Positions 1 through 8,100 of a stretch of DNA of 9,057 nucleotides are shown one piece after another. Both the position numbers and the translations under genes were made by a program. Under the pieces are notes generated by a model. That model was not told the origin of the DNA, ran no database searches, and was given only the letters and a program-made list of their open reading frames with translations. The number at the start of each line of letters is the position of its first letter. Position 1 is the stretch's first letter. The stretch lies in assembly GCA_902362365.1 (NCBI GenBank), contig CABIVQ010000077.1:1-9057 (forward strand), in the 5' to 3' direction. The stretch comes from Clostridiaceae bacterium (lineage in GTDB: Bacteria; Bacillota; Clostridia; Peptostreptococcales; Peptostreptococcaceae).

Positions 1-132
1 TTGGATGGATTTGTCGTTACTTCCATTTAACCAAAGAAGGTTATTTTTTTCATTATATAAATTTTGTAAAAATCAAGTTGCAAATATTAACTAGATGCAA
101 CACTAGAAAGTATAACTCCTCTTATTATATTA
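1..132. other. Region downstream of clpC, no confident gene
   Basis: No gene can be supported here. On the minus strand, 10 to 17 bases after the clpC stop, there is a good Shine-Dalgarno-like AAGAGGAG (123-116), but no ATG follows at a workable distance. A GTG 13 bases downstream opens only 16 codons. A 6-bp dyad GTTGCA/TGCAAC (77-82 and 96-101) followed on the minus strand by TTGATTTTT could be a weak clpC terminator. A minus-strand ATG at 26-24 runs off the left edge but has no ribosome-binding site. On the plus strand, frame 1 is open from the edge to a TAA at 28-30, which could be the last nine codons of a convergent gene, but that is too short to identify. Confidence 0.4.
28..50 (+). 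terminator. Possible weak plus-strand terminator
   Basis: TAACC (28-32), a six-base loop and GGTTA (39-43) form a 5-bp stem followed directly by seven T residues (44-50). The tail lies on the plus strand only, so it would end a convergent gene entering from the left; the plus-strand TAA at 28-30 overlaps the stem. The stem is very short, and in DNA this AT-rich it could be chance. Confidence 0.22.
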
Positions 133-2589
133 CTACTCTTTTGTGACAAAAACTACTTTATTATTTTTAATTTTAGTTACTATTGAGCTTCCTTTCTTTA
201 CCTCACCTCTTAATATGGCCTCAGATAATTCATCTTCTAATTCTTTTTGAATTGCCCTCTTTAAAGGCCTAGCTCCATATTCTAAATCTATTCCTGATTT
301 AGCTATCAAACTTATAGCCTCATCGTCCATCTCTAAATTTATATCCATTTCTTTTAATCGTTTAACTACCTGCTCTGCCATTAAAATTACTATTTGAGAT
401 ATATGTTCTTCATTTAAAGCATGGAATACTATGATATCATCAATCCTATTTAAGAACTCAGGTCTAAATTGTTTCTTTAATTCAGACATTATACACTCTT
501 TCATTTTTTCATATTCATATGCTTCTTTTTCTTCATTACTTATTGTTGTAAAACCTAAATTTTTTTGTTGTTTTATTTTAGTTGCGCCTACATTTGAAGT
601 CATTATTATAATAGTATTTTTAAAATCTACTGATCTTCCTTTAGAATCAGTTAATCTACCTTCATCTAATATCTGTAGTAGTATATTAAAAACATCAGGG
701 TGAGCTTTTTCTATTTCATCAAATAGTACTACTGAATATGGTTGCTTTCTTACCTTTTCTGTTAATTGACCACCTTCATCATGACCTATATATCCAGGAG
801 GAGATCCTATCATTCTTGATACTGAGTGTTTTTCCATATATTCAGACATATCTATTCTTATAATCTGGTTTTCATCTCCAAAATGAGCTTCTGCTAAAGC
901 CTTACTTAATTCAGTTTTACCTACTCCTGTTGGTCCTAGAAATAAGAATGAACCTATAGGTCTATTTGGATCTTTAAGCCCTGCTCTAGATCTTCTTATT
1001 GCTTTAGAAATCGAATCAACAGCTTCATTTTGACCTACAACCCTTTTGTGAAGTACCTCTTCTAAGTTTAGTAGCTTTTCAGCTTCTTCTTCTACTATTT
1101 TATTTACAGGTACTCCAGTCCATAGACTTAAAACCTCTGCTACTGCATCAGCATCTACCAAATCATAGTATTTAGAGGAAGATGTCCTCCACTCATTTTT
1201 AACTGTCTCTAGTTTTCTCTTTAATTTACTTTGTTCATCGCGTACTTTTGCAGCCTTTTCAAAATCCTGCCCCCTTATAGCCTCTTCTTTTTCTTTATCT
1301 ATACTTTGTATTTTTTCTTCTAATTCCTTTATACTCATTGGTGGTGTATTTTCTTTAAGTCTAACCTTTGATGCTGCTTCATCTATTAAGTCTATTGCTT
1401 TATCTGGTAAAAATCGGTCTGTTATATATCTAATTGACAGGTCTACAGCAGAAACGATTGCCTCGTCACTAATTTTCACTTTATGATGTGCTTCATATTT
1501 ATCTCTTAATCCTTCTAAAATATTTATTGTATCATCTTTACTTGGCTCATTTACCACAATAGGTTGGAATCTTCTTTCTAATGCTGCATCTTTTTCTACA
1601 TGTTTTCTATATTCCTCTATAGTTGTTGCTCCTATAATTTGAATATCTCCTCTAGATAGTGTTGGCTTTAATATATTTGAGGCATCTATTGATCCTTCTC
1701 CTGTTGCTCCTGCACCTATCATAGTATGCATTTCATCTATGAATAGTATTGTATTCCCATTTTTAATTACTTCATCTACTACTTGCTTTACTCTTTCCTC
1801 AAATTCACCTCTATATTTTGCACCTGCTAATAATGTTCCCATATCTAATGTATACAGTAATTTATTTCTTAAATTTTCAGGTACATTACCTTGTGATATA
1901 TTAATTGCTAATCCTTCTACTATAGCAGTTTTACCTACACCAGGATCTCCTATAAGAACAGGGTTATTTTTTGTTCTTCTACTTAATATTTGAATTATTC
2001 TTTGTATTTCTTTCTCTCTACCTATAACAGGATCCAATTTATTTTGCTTTGCAAATAAAGTTAAGTTTCTTCCGTATTTATCTAGTAATTTCGATGATGC
2101 AACCTCTTGGTTACTTGTGAAACTACTTTCATTACTTACTTGCACTGTATATGACTCTATCCCCATCATTTCTATTATCAGCTGCACTATATCTCTTTGA
2201 TTTATGCCTGAATAATTCAATATTTTTATCCCTATACCTTCTCCCTCTTGAGCTATTGCCAATAATATATGTTCTGTTCCGATATAATTTGTTTTTAACT
2301 TATTAGCAAACATCCCTGAAAGTTCTAGTATTTGTTTTGCTCTTGGACTTAAGGTTATATCTTCTGATATAATTTCATTTTTACCTTCTAATTCAATTAT
2401 TTTAGATTCTAAATATTCTTCTGTAACCCCCAATTTTGTAAGTACCTTTGCTGCGATACCTTCCTGTTCCTTAAGAAGGCCCAAAAGTATATGCTCGCTT
2501 CCTACTACCTTGTGTCCTAACCTCTTCGCTGAGTCTACACCCAAATCTATAGCTGCTTTAGCTCTTTGAGTAAATCTATTGAAGTACAT
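133..2589 (-). CDS. clpC: ATP-dependent Clp protease ATP-binding subunit ClpC
   Basis: ClpC is a cytoplasmic Hsp100 AAA+ hexamer that unfolds proteins and feeds them to the ClpP peptidase. All expected parts are visible. Two Clp N-domain repeats span about 1-145. The first AAA domain has Walker A GDPGVGKT (214-221), pore-loop KYRG (258-261) and Walker B ILFIDE (281-286). The linker holds a UVR-like helical segment (about 436-460) and has no zinc finger, which favours ClpC over ClpE or ClpB. The second AAA domain has GPTGVGKT (552-559), pore-loop GYIG (599-602), Walker B VVLFDE (620-625) and sensor-2 GAR (772-774). LGF (678-680) fits the ClpP-docking tripeptide. E32 and E106 match the glutamates known to bind phosphoarginine in Bacillus ClpC. 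At 818 aa it is full length. The start is supported by a family-like N-terminus and a strong ribosome site 8 bases upstream. Unlike many Firmicutes, no ctsR-mcsA-mcsB precedes it; an EF-G-like gene with a terminator does. Confidence 0.97.
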   Translation of the reverse strand: MYFNRFTQRAKAAIDLGVDSAKRLGHKVVGSEHILLGLLKEQEGIAAKVLTKLGVTEEYLESKIIELEGKNEIISEDITLSPRAKQILELSGMFANKLKTNYIGTEHILLAIAQEGEGIGIKILNYSGINQRDIVQLIIEMMGIESYTVQVSNESSFTSNQEVASSKLLDKYGRNLTLFAKQNKLDPVIGREKEIQRIIQILSRRTKNNPVLIGDPGVGKTAIVEGLAINISQGNVPENLRNKLLYTLDMGTLLAGAKYRGEFEERVKQVVDEVIKNGNTILFIDEMHTMIGAGATGEGSIDASNILKPTLSRGDIQIIGATTIEEYRKHVEKDAALERRFQPIVVNEPSKDDTINILEGLRDKYEAHHKVKISDEAIVSAVDLSIRYITDRFLPDKAIDLIDEAASKVRLKENTPPMSIKELEEKIQSIDKEKEEAIRGQDFEKAAKVRDEQSKLKRKLETVKNEWRTSSSKYYDLVDADAVAEVLSLWTGVPVNKIVEEEAEKLLNLEEVLHKRVVGQNEAVDSISKAIRRSRAGLKDPNRPIGSFLFLGPTGVGKTELSKALAEAHFGDENQIIRIDMSEYMEKHSVSRMIGSPPGYIGHDEGGQLTEKVRKQPYSVVLFDEIEKAHPDVFNILLQILDEGRLTDSKGRSVDFKNTIIIMTSNVGATKIKQQKNLGFTTISNEEKEAYEYEKMKECIMSELKKQFRPEFLNRIDDIIVFHALNEEHISQIVILMAEQVVKRLKEMDINLEMDDEAISLIAKSGIDLEYGARPLKRAIQKELEDELSEAILRGEVKKGSSIVTKIKNNKVVFVTKE

Positions 2590-2597
2590 ATATTTCT

Positions 2598-2607
2598 ACC
2601 TCCTTTT
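2598..2607 (-). promoter_or_regulatory. clpC ribosome-binding site
   Basis: AAAAGGAGGT on the minus strand is a near-perfect complement of the 16S anti-Shine-Dalgarno. Eight bases separate it from the ATG at 2589-2587, which fixes the clpC start. Confidence 0.9.
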
Positions 2608-2677
2608 ATAATTAAATTTAGATATACTTATAATATATGCAACGGATTCTATTTTTCTGTTTGTACAATAAATTAAT

Positions 2678-2706
2678 ATTATTTTAATATATACTTATTG
2701 TCTTAA
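2678..2706 (-). promoter_or_regulatory. Candidate clpC sigma-A promoter
   Basis: TTAAGA (2706-2701) and AATAAT (2683-2678) are separated by 17 bases, giving 4/6 and 5/6 matches to the sigma-A boxes and a leader of about 80 bases. The whole gap is AT-rich, so chance matches are likely. A 10-base word, ATAAGTATAT on the minus strand, occurs twice here (2698-2689 and 2631-2622). I see neither a tandem GTCAAA heptad (CtsR operator) nor a CIRCE element (HrcA operator) between 2590 and 2770. Confidence 0.25.
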
Positions 2707-2729
2707 TTTCGACATACGTATTAAAAATA

Positions 2730-2764
2730 ATTAAAGCTCCAGATTTGATTTCCAGAGCTTTAAT
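2730..2764 (-). terminator. Intrinsic terminator of the EF-G-like gene
   Basis: A 13-bp inverted repeat (2764-2752 and 2742-2730) encloses a 9-base loop and begins 6 bases after the stop codon of the EF-G-like gene. In the minus-strand RNA two of the pairs are G-U wobbles. The same positions would be A-C mismatches in plus-strand RNA, so the hairpin is built for minus-strand transcription. A T-rich tract (TTATTTTTAAT) follows on that strand. It separates the EF-G-like transcript from clpC. Confidence 0.85.
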
Positions 2765-2770
2765 CTATAT

Positions 2771-4699
2771 TTATTGATTTGAACTTTCTATGATTTTTTT
2801 AGCTATCGCATTTGGAACCTCTTCATATTTTTCTAACTCCATCTCGAAATATCCTCTACCTTGAGTCATTGATCTTAAATCTATAGCATATTTAAATGTT
2901 TCAGCTTGAGGAGCTTCTGCATATATAATTTGTTTACCTCTATCATCTGGCTCCATACCTAATATCTTACCTCTTCTTTTATTTATATCTCCCATAACAT
3001 CTCCCATATACTCATCCGGTATAGTTATTTTGAGCTTCATTATTGGCTCTAGTAAAATCGGTTGTGCTTCTTCCATACCTTTTTTAAATGCTATATTAGC
3101 TGCCATTTTAAAAGCCATTTCTGAAGAATCTACATCATGGTAAGATCCATCATAAAGAGTTGCCTTGATATTAGTTACTGGAAAACCAGCTAAAACACCT
3201 TTTGTCATAGAATCTCTTAATCCTTTTTCAACAGCAGGTATATATTGTTTAGGTACTGATCCTCCAAAAATCTCTTCTCCAAATTTAAAATCATCTGAAC
3301 ATCTCTCAAATTTAATTCTTACATCTCCATACTGTCCATGGCCTCCTGATTGTTTCTTATGTTTACCTTGAACGTCTGCAGAACCTTTAATTGTCTCTCT
3401 ATAAGCAACCTTCAGGTCATCTAGTTCAACATCTACTCCAAATTTATTTTTAATTTTATTTTTAACCGTATTTATATGTAACTCCCCTTGACCTCCTATA
3501 AGGGCTTGTTTTGTCTCAGAATTTCTATACCATCTTATAGTTGGATCTTCTTCAACTATCTTATTTAATGCTGCACTTATTTTTTCTTCATCACCTTTAT
3601 TTTTAGGAACTACAGCATAGTATATTTGAGGTTTTGGTAAACTCATTCCTTCTAACGGTAACTCGTCTTTATTTGTAGATAAAGTATCTCCAGTTTGTAA
3701 TGAGTTAATTTTTGTAAAAACTACAATATCTCCGCACTCTGCTTTTTCTATTTCTTCTAACTCTCCATTTTTCACTGTATATAAATTATCTATTTTTTCT
3801 TTTATTGATTTGTTTATATTATATAATTCAGTATCTTTGTTTATTTCACCTTGAGTTATTTTCAAATATGATATCTTGCCTTTAAAAGGATCTACTTTAG
3901 TTTTAAATACTAATCCTTTAAACTCACTATCACTATCTTTATATTTAGGATCTAAGTATGAAGATACAGTTTCTAATATTTCTTTAGTTCCTATATTATT
4001 TATAGTAGAACCACATATTACAGGGATTATATCTCCATTTTGCATTCCTATAGTTATGCCTTTTTGTATTTCTGCAGAAGTTAATTCTTCTCCACTAAAA
4101 TATTTATCTAACATTATATCATCAGTTTCAGCTATAAGTTCCATTAAGGCTTCTTTTACTGTTGACGCTTCTGTTTTAAATTCACCATCTAAATCATCCA
4201 TATTTTCAAAAATATTGTGCAATTTAACAAATTTCTTATCTTTGTATATAGGTATTATCATAGGTACTACTTTGCTTCCATACTTATCTCTTAGCATTGC
4301 TATTGCATCTTTATATCGTGCTTTTTCATTATCTATTTTATTAATAAACATTATCTTAGGAATATTTTCTGTTAATTCTAATGATTTCTCTGTTCCAACT
4401 TGAATAGGTGTTATTGCATCAATTACTATTACTGCTGCATCACTAGCTCTAAGAGATGATATAACTTCTCCAGCAAAGTCGAAATAACCTGGAGTATCTA
4501 ATAAATTGAACTTATAATTATCATACTCAACTGGAATTAAGTTCATGCTGTAAGTCATATTAGTTTTATCAGTCAGATTTGGTATCTTTTTAGTTAGATT
4601 TGATGTATAGGCTATTGCTTCAATTAGATTTGTTTTACCACAACCACTGTGACCTAATACTGCTATGTTTCTTAACATGTTACTATCATAAACTTTCAT
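2771..4699 (-). CDS. EF-G-like translational GTPase (FusA2 / EF-G-2 type)
   Basis: This is a translation-factor GTPase with the full EF-G domain order, expected to act on ribosomes in the cytoplasm. Visible motifs are the P-loop GHSGCGKT (16-23), switch II DTPGYFDF (68-75), NKID (120-123) and CGST (229-232). They are followed by a beta-barrel domain 2 (about 258-345), domain III GGQGELHI (402-409), domain IV with SGGHGQYGDV (451-460) and the tip region YDGSYHDVDSSE (516-527), and domain V (about 549-642). Tyr72 replaces the His that activates water in EF-Tu and EF-G; this change and the GHSG P-loop are, from memory, typical of the FusA2/EF-G-2 subgroup. The stretch between P-loop and DTPG is about 12 residues shorter than I recall for that subgroup, although a candidate switch I Thr (T49) remains. 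At 642 aa it is shorter than housekeeping EF-G (about 690). It is probably not the essential EF-G; its exact role is unknown. The start at 4699 has a modest ribosome site (AGGTAGG); a later Met8 has none. Confidence 0.9.
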   Translation of the reverse strand: MKVYDSNMLRNIAVLGHSGCGKTNLIEAIAYTSNLTKKIPNLTDKTNMTYSMNLIPVEYDNYKFNLLDTPGYFDFAGEVISSLRASDAAVIVIDAITPIQVGTEKSLELTENIPKIMFINKIDNEKARYKDAIAMLRDKYGSKVVPMIIPIYKDKKFVKLHNIFENMDDLDGEFKTEASTVKEALMELIAETDDIMLDKYFSGEELTSAEIQKGITIGMQNGDIIPVICGSTINNIGTKEILETVSSYLDPKYKDSDSEFKGLVFKTKVDPFKGKISYLKITQGEINKDTELYNINKSIKEKIDNLYTVKNGELEEIEKAECGDIVVFTKINSLQTGDTLSTNKDELPLEGMSLPKPQIYYAVVPKNKGDEEKISAALNKIVEEDPTIRWYRNSETKQALIGGQGELHINTVKNKIKNKFGVDVELDDLKVAYRETIKGSADVQGKHKKQSGGHGQYGDVRIKFERCSDDFKFGEEIFGGSVPKQYIPAVEKGLRDSMTKGVLAGFPVTNIKATLYDGSYHDVDSSEMAFKMAANIAFKKGMEEAQPILLEPIMKLKITIPDEYMGDVMGDINKRRGKILGMEPDDRGKQIIYAEAPQAETFKYAIDLRSMTQGRGYFEMELEKYEEVPNAIAKKIIESSNQ

Positions 4700-4704
4700 A
4701 TAAG

Positions 4705-4776
4705 CACCTACCTTTTAATTTTTATACAAAATTTTTTTCTTAAATAATTTTAAAACTTTTGTAATTGCAGGTGGTG
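4705..4776 (-). promoter_or_regulatory. Possible hairpin masking the EF-G-like ribosome-binding site
   Basis: The Shine-Dalgarno region AGGTAGGTG (4713-4705, minus strand) can pair with an upstream CACCACCT (4776-4769), giving 4+4 base pairs around one bulged A. A nested 7-bp stem, TACAAAA/TTTTGTA (4763-4757 with 4731-4725), brings the two arms together. If transcription starts at the candidate promoter just upstream, the pairing arm would lie near the 5' end of a leader of about 84 bases. The pairings are visible in the sequence; the regulatory role is inference. Confidence 0.3.
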
Positions 4777-4910
4777 AAGTTACTTAAATGATATAACATT
4801 CCCGCTATACGCTTTAACTTTAGCTTAAGTAAGTCAACTTCATTTCTTTTTATGTACTTTTTAATTTTAGTAATCTTCCTATTAAAATACTTACTTGGAT
4901 ATTCATCTAC
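4740..4910 (-). pseudogene. Cryptic 56-codon open frame, possible gene remnant
   Basis: On the minus strand a frame is open for 56 codons, from just after a TAG (4913-4911) to a TAA (4742-4740). It has no usable start: the only Met is residue 38. The predicted peptide is basic and helix-like (for example KKYIKRNEVDLLKLKLKRIA) and I do not recognise it. An ATG at 4906-4904 in a neighbouring frame opens 18 codons and stops inside the same stretch. One extra A in the run of five A residues near 4860 would join that ATG to the long frame and give about 55 aa. Either a decayed or frameshifted small gene or a chance open frame fits. The ATG has no well-spaced ribosome site, and the candidate EF-G promoter lies inside the frame. 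Confidence 0.2.
4790..4817 (-). promoter_or_regulatory. Candidate promoter of the EF-G-like gene
   Basis: TTAAAG (4817-4812), a 16-base spacer and TATATC (4795-4790) preceded by TGT, which makes an extended -10. The start point would be near 4783, giving a leader of about 84 bases that begins at the ribosome-site-pairing arm. A better -35 (TTGACT, 4837-4832) has no -10 at a normal distance. Sequence match only. Confidence 0.35.
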
Positions 4911-4921
4911 CTATAAAATAT

Positions 4922-4949
4922 TATTTATCTTATAAGATATATTTATCTT
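4922..4949. repeat. AT-rich palindrome flanked by a direct repeat
   Basis: TATCTTATAAGATA (4926-4939) is a perfect 14-base palindrome. The 10-base word TATTTATCTT occurs at 4922-4931 and again at 4940-4949, an 18-base spacing. The arrangement resembles a site for a dimeric regulator upstream of the EF-G-like gene, but it matches no operator I can name, and low complexity may explain it. Confidence 0.4.
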
Positions 4950-4990
4950 TTTTACTCAGTTATTTAACGTAAAGCTTGGTAATTATTCTA

Positions 4991-5008
4991 TTATTTCCTG
5001 AGAAATAA
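4991..5008. repeat. Small hairpin, 7-bp stem with 4-base loop
   Basis: TTATTTC (4991-4997), loop CTGA and GAAATAA (5002-5008) form a perfect 7-bp stem. No T-tract follows on either strand, so it is not a terminator. It lies between the pyc terminator and the EF-G-like gene; its role is unknown. Confidence 0.45.
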
Positions 5009-5067
5009 ATGTTATTAATTACTTTTAACTATTTCTATATTATATTATGTTTTTCCTTTATTTATAA

Positions 5068-5114
5068 ATAAAAACTCTATATAGACTTTCATTTTATCTA
5101 TATAGAGTTTTTAT
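5068..5114 (-). terminator. Pyruvate carboxylase terminator, probably bidirectional
   Basis: A perfect 18-bp inverted repeat (5114-5097 and 5085-5068) encloses an 11-base loop and starts 9 bases after the pyc stop codon. The 3' arm ends in five T residues on either strand, so it could stop transcription in both directions; here it most likely ends pyc. It insulates pyc from the EF-G-like gene. Confidence 0.92.
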
Positions 5115-5123
5115 GCTTAATTA

Positions 5124-8100
5124 CTATTCCATTACAATTAAAAGTTGAGCATCCCCCACTGTATCATTTTCACTTACTTTAATCGATTTTATTTTTCCAG
5201 ATACCTTTGATACTATATTAGTTTCCATTTTCATAGCTTCAATAACTATTAGTGCTTCATGTTCTCCTACTTCATCGCCTTCTTCAACTAATATTTTTAT
5301 AACTTTGCCAGGTATACTTGCGCCTATTTGTAAAGGATTATCCATATCTGCTTTTACTACTTGATTTATTTTTCCAGAGAAGTTATTATCTTTTATTTCT
5401 ATCCTTCTAGACATTCCATTTAGTTCAAATACTACTGTTCTATATCCATTTTCTTTTACATTTCCAATTCCAATTAGTTTTATAGTCAATACTTTCCCAT
5501 CTTCTATTTCCACATCGCATTCTTCTCCTTTATTTAAACCATGGAAGAATACTTCACTATCTAACTTGGATATATCACTATATTCTTGGAAATGTCTTAG
5601 ATAATCTTCATATACCCTTGGATATAATGCATAGCTTAATGCATTTCTTATATTTGATTTTATATTAAACTTTTTATCTAAATATCTCTTCTCATTTACA
5701 AAATCAAATTTAGGTATTAATAAACCTGGTCTAACATATATAGGAGACTCTCCTTTTAATACTACTTTCTGTAAATCCTTAGGTATTCCACCTTCTGGTT
5801 GACCAATCATACCTTTACAGTAATCTACTACAGAATCCGGGAATGATAATTTCTCCCCTTCTTTAATTATGTTATATTTTGTTAATTCATTCTTAGTCAT
5901 AAATATTGCTAAGTCTCCAACTACCTTTGATGAAGGTGTTACTTTAATTATATCACCAACCACTTCGTTAGCTTCTTTATAATTTTCCTTCACCTCTTCA
6001 AATCTTCCCGTTAACCCTAAACTATCAGCTTGAGGCTTTAGGTTAGAATATTGTCCTCCAGGTATCTCATACTCATATATTTCTGAACATGAATTAACTA
6101 ATCCACTTTCAAATTTTCTGTATATTTTTCTTATATCCGAATAATAATTTCCAATTTCTCTATATCCATATAAGTCTATATTTGTATCTCTTTCTGTAAA
6201 CTTAAGAGCTTCTACTATGGCATTTAATGATGGTTGACTTGTAAGACCTGACATTGTTTCCAATGCACCATCTACTATATCAACTCCTGCTTGAGCAGCC
6301 ATTAAACAAGTTGCAACGCCATTACCACTAGTATCATGCGTGTGTAAATGAATAGGCGCTTTAACATTTTCTTTTAATGCCTTTATTAATATATATGCTG
6401 CCTGTGGTTTAAGTAATCCTGCCATATCTTTTATACATATTATATCTGAACCTAATGACTCTAACTCTCTTGCCATTTTTACATAGTATTCTAAATCATA
6501 TTTATTTTTTTCTGGATTTAATATATCCCCTGTATAGCACATACTTGCCTCTACAATTTTACCTGTACTTAAAGCTGTTTCTATTGATGGTTTCATATTT
6601 TCTACCCAGTTTAAAGAGTCAAATATTCTAAATACATCTATTCCTTGTCTAGCTGATTCTTTTAAAAATTCTTTTATAACATTATCAGGGTAATTTGTAT
6701 ATCCAACACCATTAGATGCTCTGAATAGCATTTGGAACATTATATCCGGTATTTCTTTTCTTAATTTTTGTAACCTAATCCATGGAGATTCATTTAAAAA
6801 TCTATAGGCTACATCAAAAGTTGCTCCTCCCCACATTTCTAATGAAAATAAATCCTTCATGTATTCATTAGTAGGTTTAGCAACTTGTAATAAATCATAT
6901 GTTCTAAATCTAGTTGCTAGTAAAGATTGGTGTGCATCCCTCATTGTTGTATCTGTAAGTAATAATTTTTTTTCATTTTTTATCTTTTCTATATATGCTT
7001 CTTTTCCTAACCTATCAAATAAATTCTTACTGCCCTCTATCTTATTTAGATTATCTATTATATTAGGCTTATGAGGCTGTTCAAACACGGGTTTCTCTTC
7101 ACACTTATTATCATTTACTACTATATTACCTATAAATTGAAGTAGTTTCGTACCCCTGTCTCTGCTTTTCTTTATTTCAAATAACTCTGGATGCTCATCA
7201 ATGAATTTAGTACTACATTTACCTTCTTTAAATAATGGATTTTTTAACACATTTATCAAAAATCCTATATTTGTCTTAACTCCTCTTATCCTTATTTCTT
7301 CTATCGATCTTATTGTCTTATTTATTGCTCCTTGGAAAGTTCTATCAAAGGATATTGTTTTAACTAATAAACTATCATAATGAGGACTTATTTCAGCTCC
7401 TGTAAATCCATTACCACCATCTAACCTTATACCAAATCCAGATCCAGTCCTGTATACTTGAATTTTTCCTGTATCCGGCATGAAATTATTTTCTGGATCT
7501 TCAGTAGTTATCCTTGCCTGTATTGAATAACCAATTACTTTAATATCTTCTTGAGATTTTATATTTATTCTTTCACTATCTAATCTATATCCTTGAGCAA
7601 TTAATATTTGACTTTGTACTATATCCACTCCTGTAATCATTTCTGTTACAGTATGCTCTACCTGAACCCTAGGATTCATTTCAATGAAATAATATTCTCC
7701 ATTTGAATCTACTAGAAATTCTAAAGTCCCTGCATTAATATAACCTACATGTTTAGCTATTTTTAATGCATCATTGCATATATTTTCTCTTAATTCTTCA
7801 CTTAAAGAAAATGCTGGAGCATATTCAATTATTTTTTGATGTCTTCTTTGTACTGAGCAATCTCTTTCATGTAAATGTACAATATTGCCATATTTATCAC
7901 CTAAAATTTGTACTTCTATATGTTTAGGATCTACTACATACTTTTCTATAAATATAACATCTGCTCCAAATGCTTTTCTTGATTCACTGCATACAGTTTC
8001 GTATTCACGTTCTAATTTACTCTCCTCATATACAACTCTCATACCTCTACCGCCACCGCCGTTAGAGGCTTTTAGCATAATAGGATAACCAATTTGAGCC

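Noticed and set aside
431..1993. Plus-strand open frames inside clpC (431-703, 1739-1993)
   Set aside because: Both are shadows of the clpC coding frame with no initiation signals and no recognisable domains.
3876..4403. 175-codon plus-strand open frame antisense to the EF-G-like gene
   Set aside because: It is a mirror of a well-conserved coding sequence, has a low-complexity Ser/Leu/Ile composition and no ribosome site.
2771..4699. Tetracycline-resistance ribosome protection protein (Tet(M) type)
   Set aside because: The GHSG P-loop and the Tyr after DTPG match FusA2/EF-G-2, the domain IV motifs are EF-G-like, and no mobile-element context is present.
4855..4870. Programmed -1 frameshift joining the 18-codon ATG frame to the cryptic open frame
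   Set aside because: The A-run does not form a proper X-XXY-YYZ slippery heptamer in the zero frame, and no ribosome site supports the ATG.
4700..5067. T-box or other known riboswitch in the EF-G-like leader
   Set aside because: No T-box sequence or other class-specific conserved core could be found on the minus strand.
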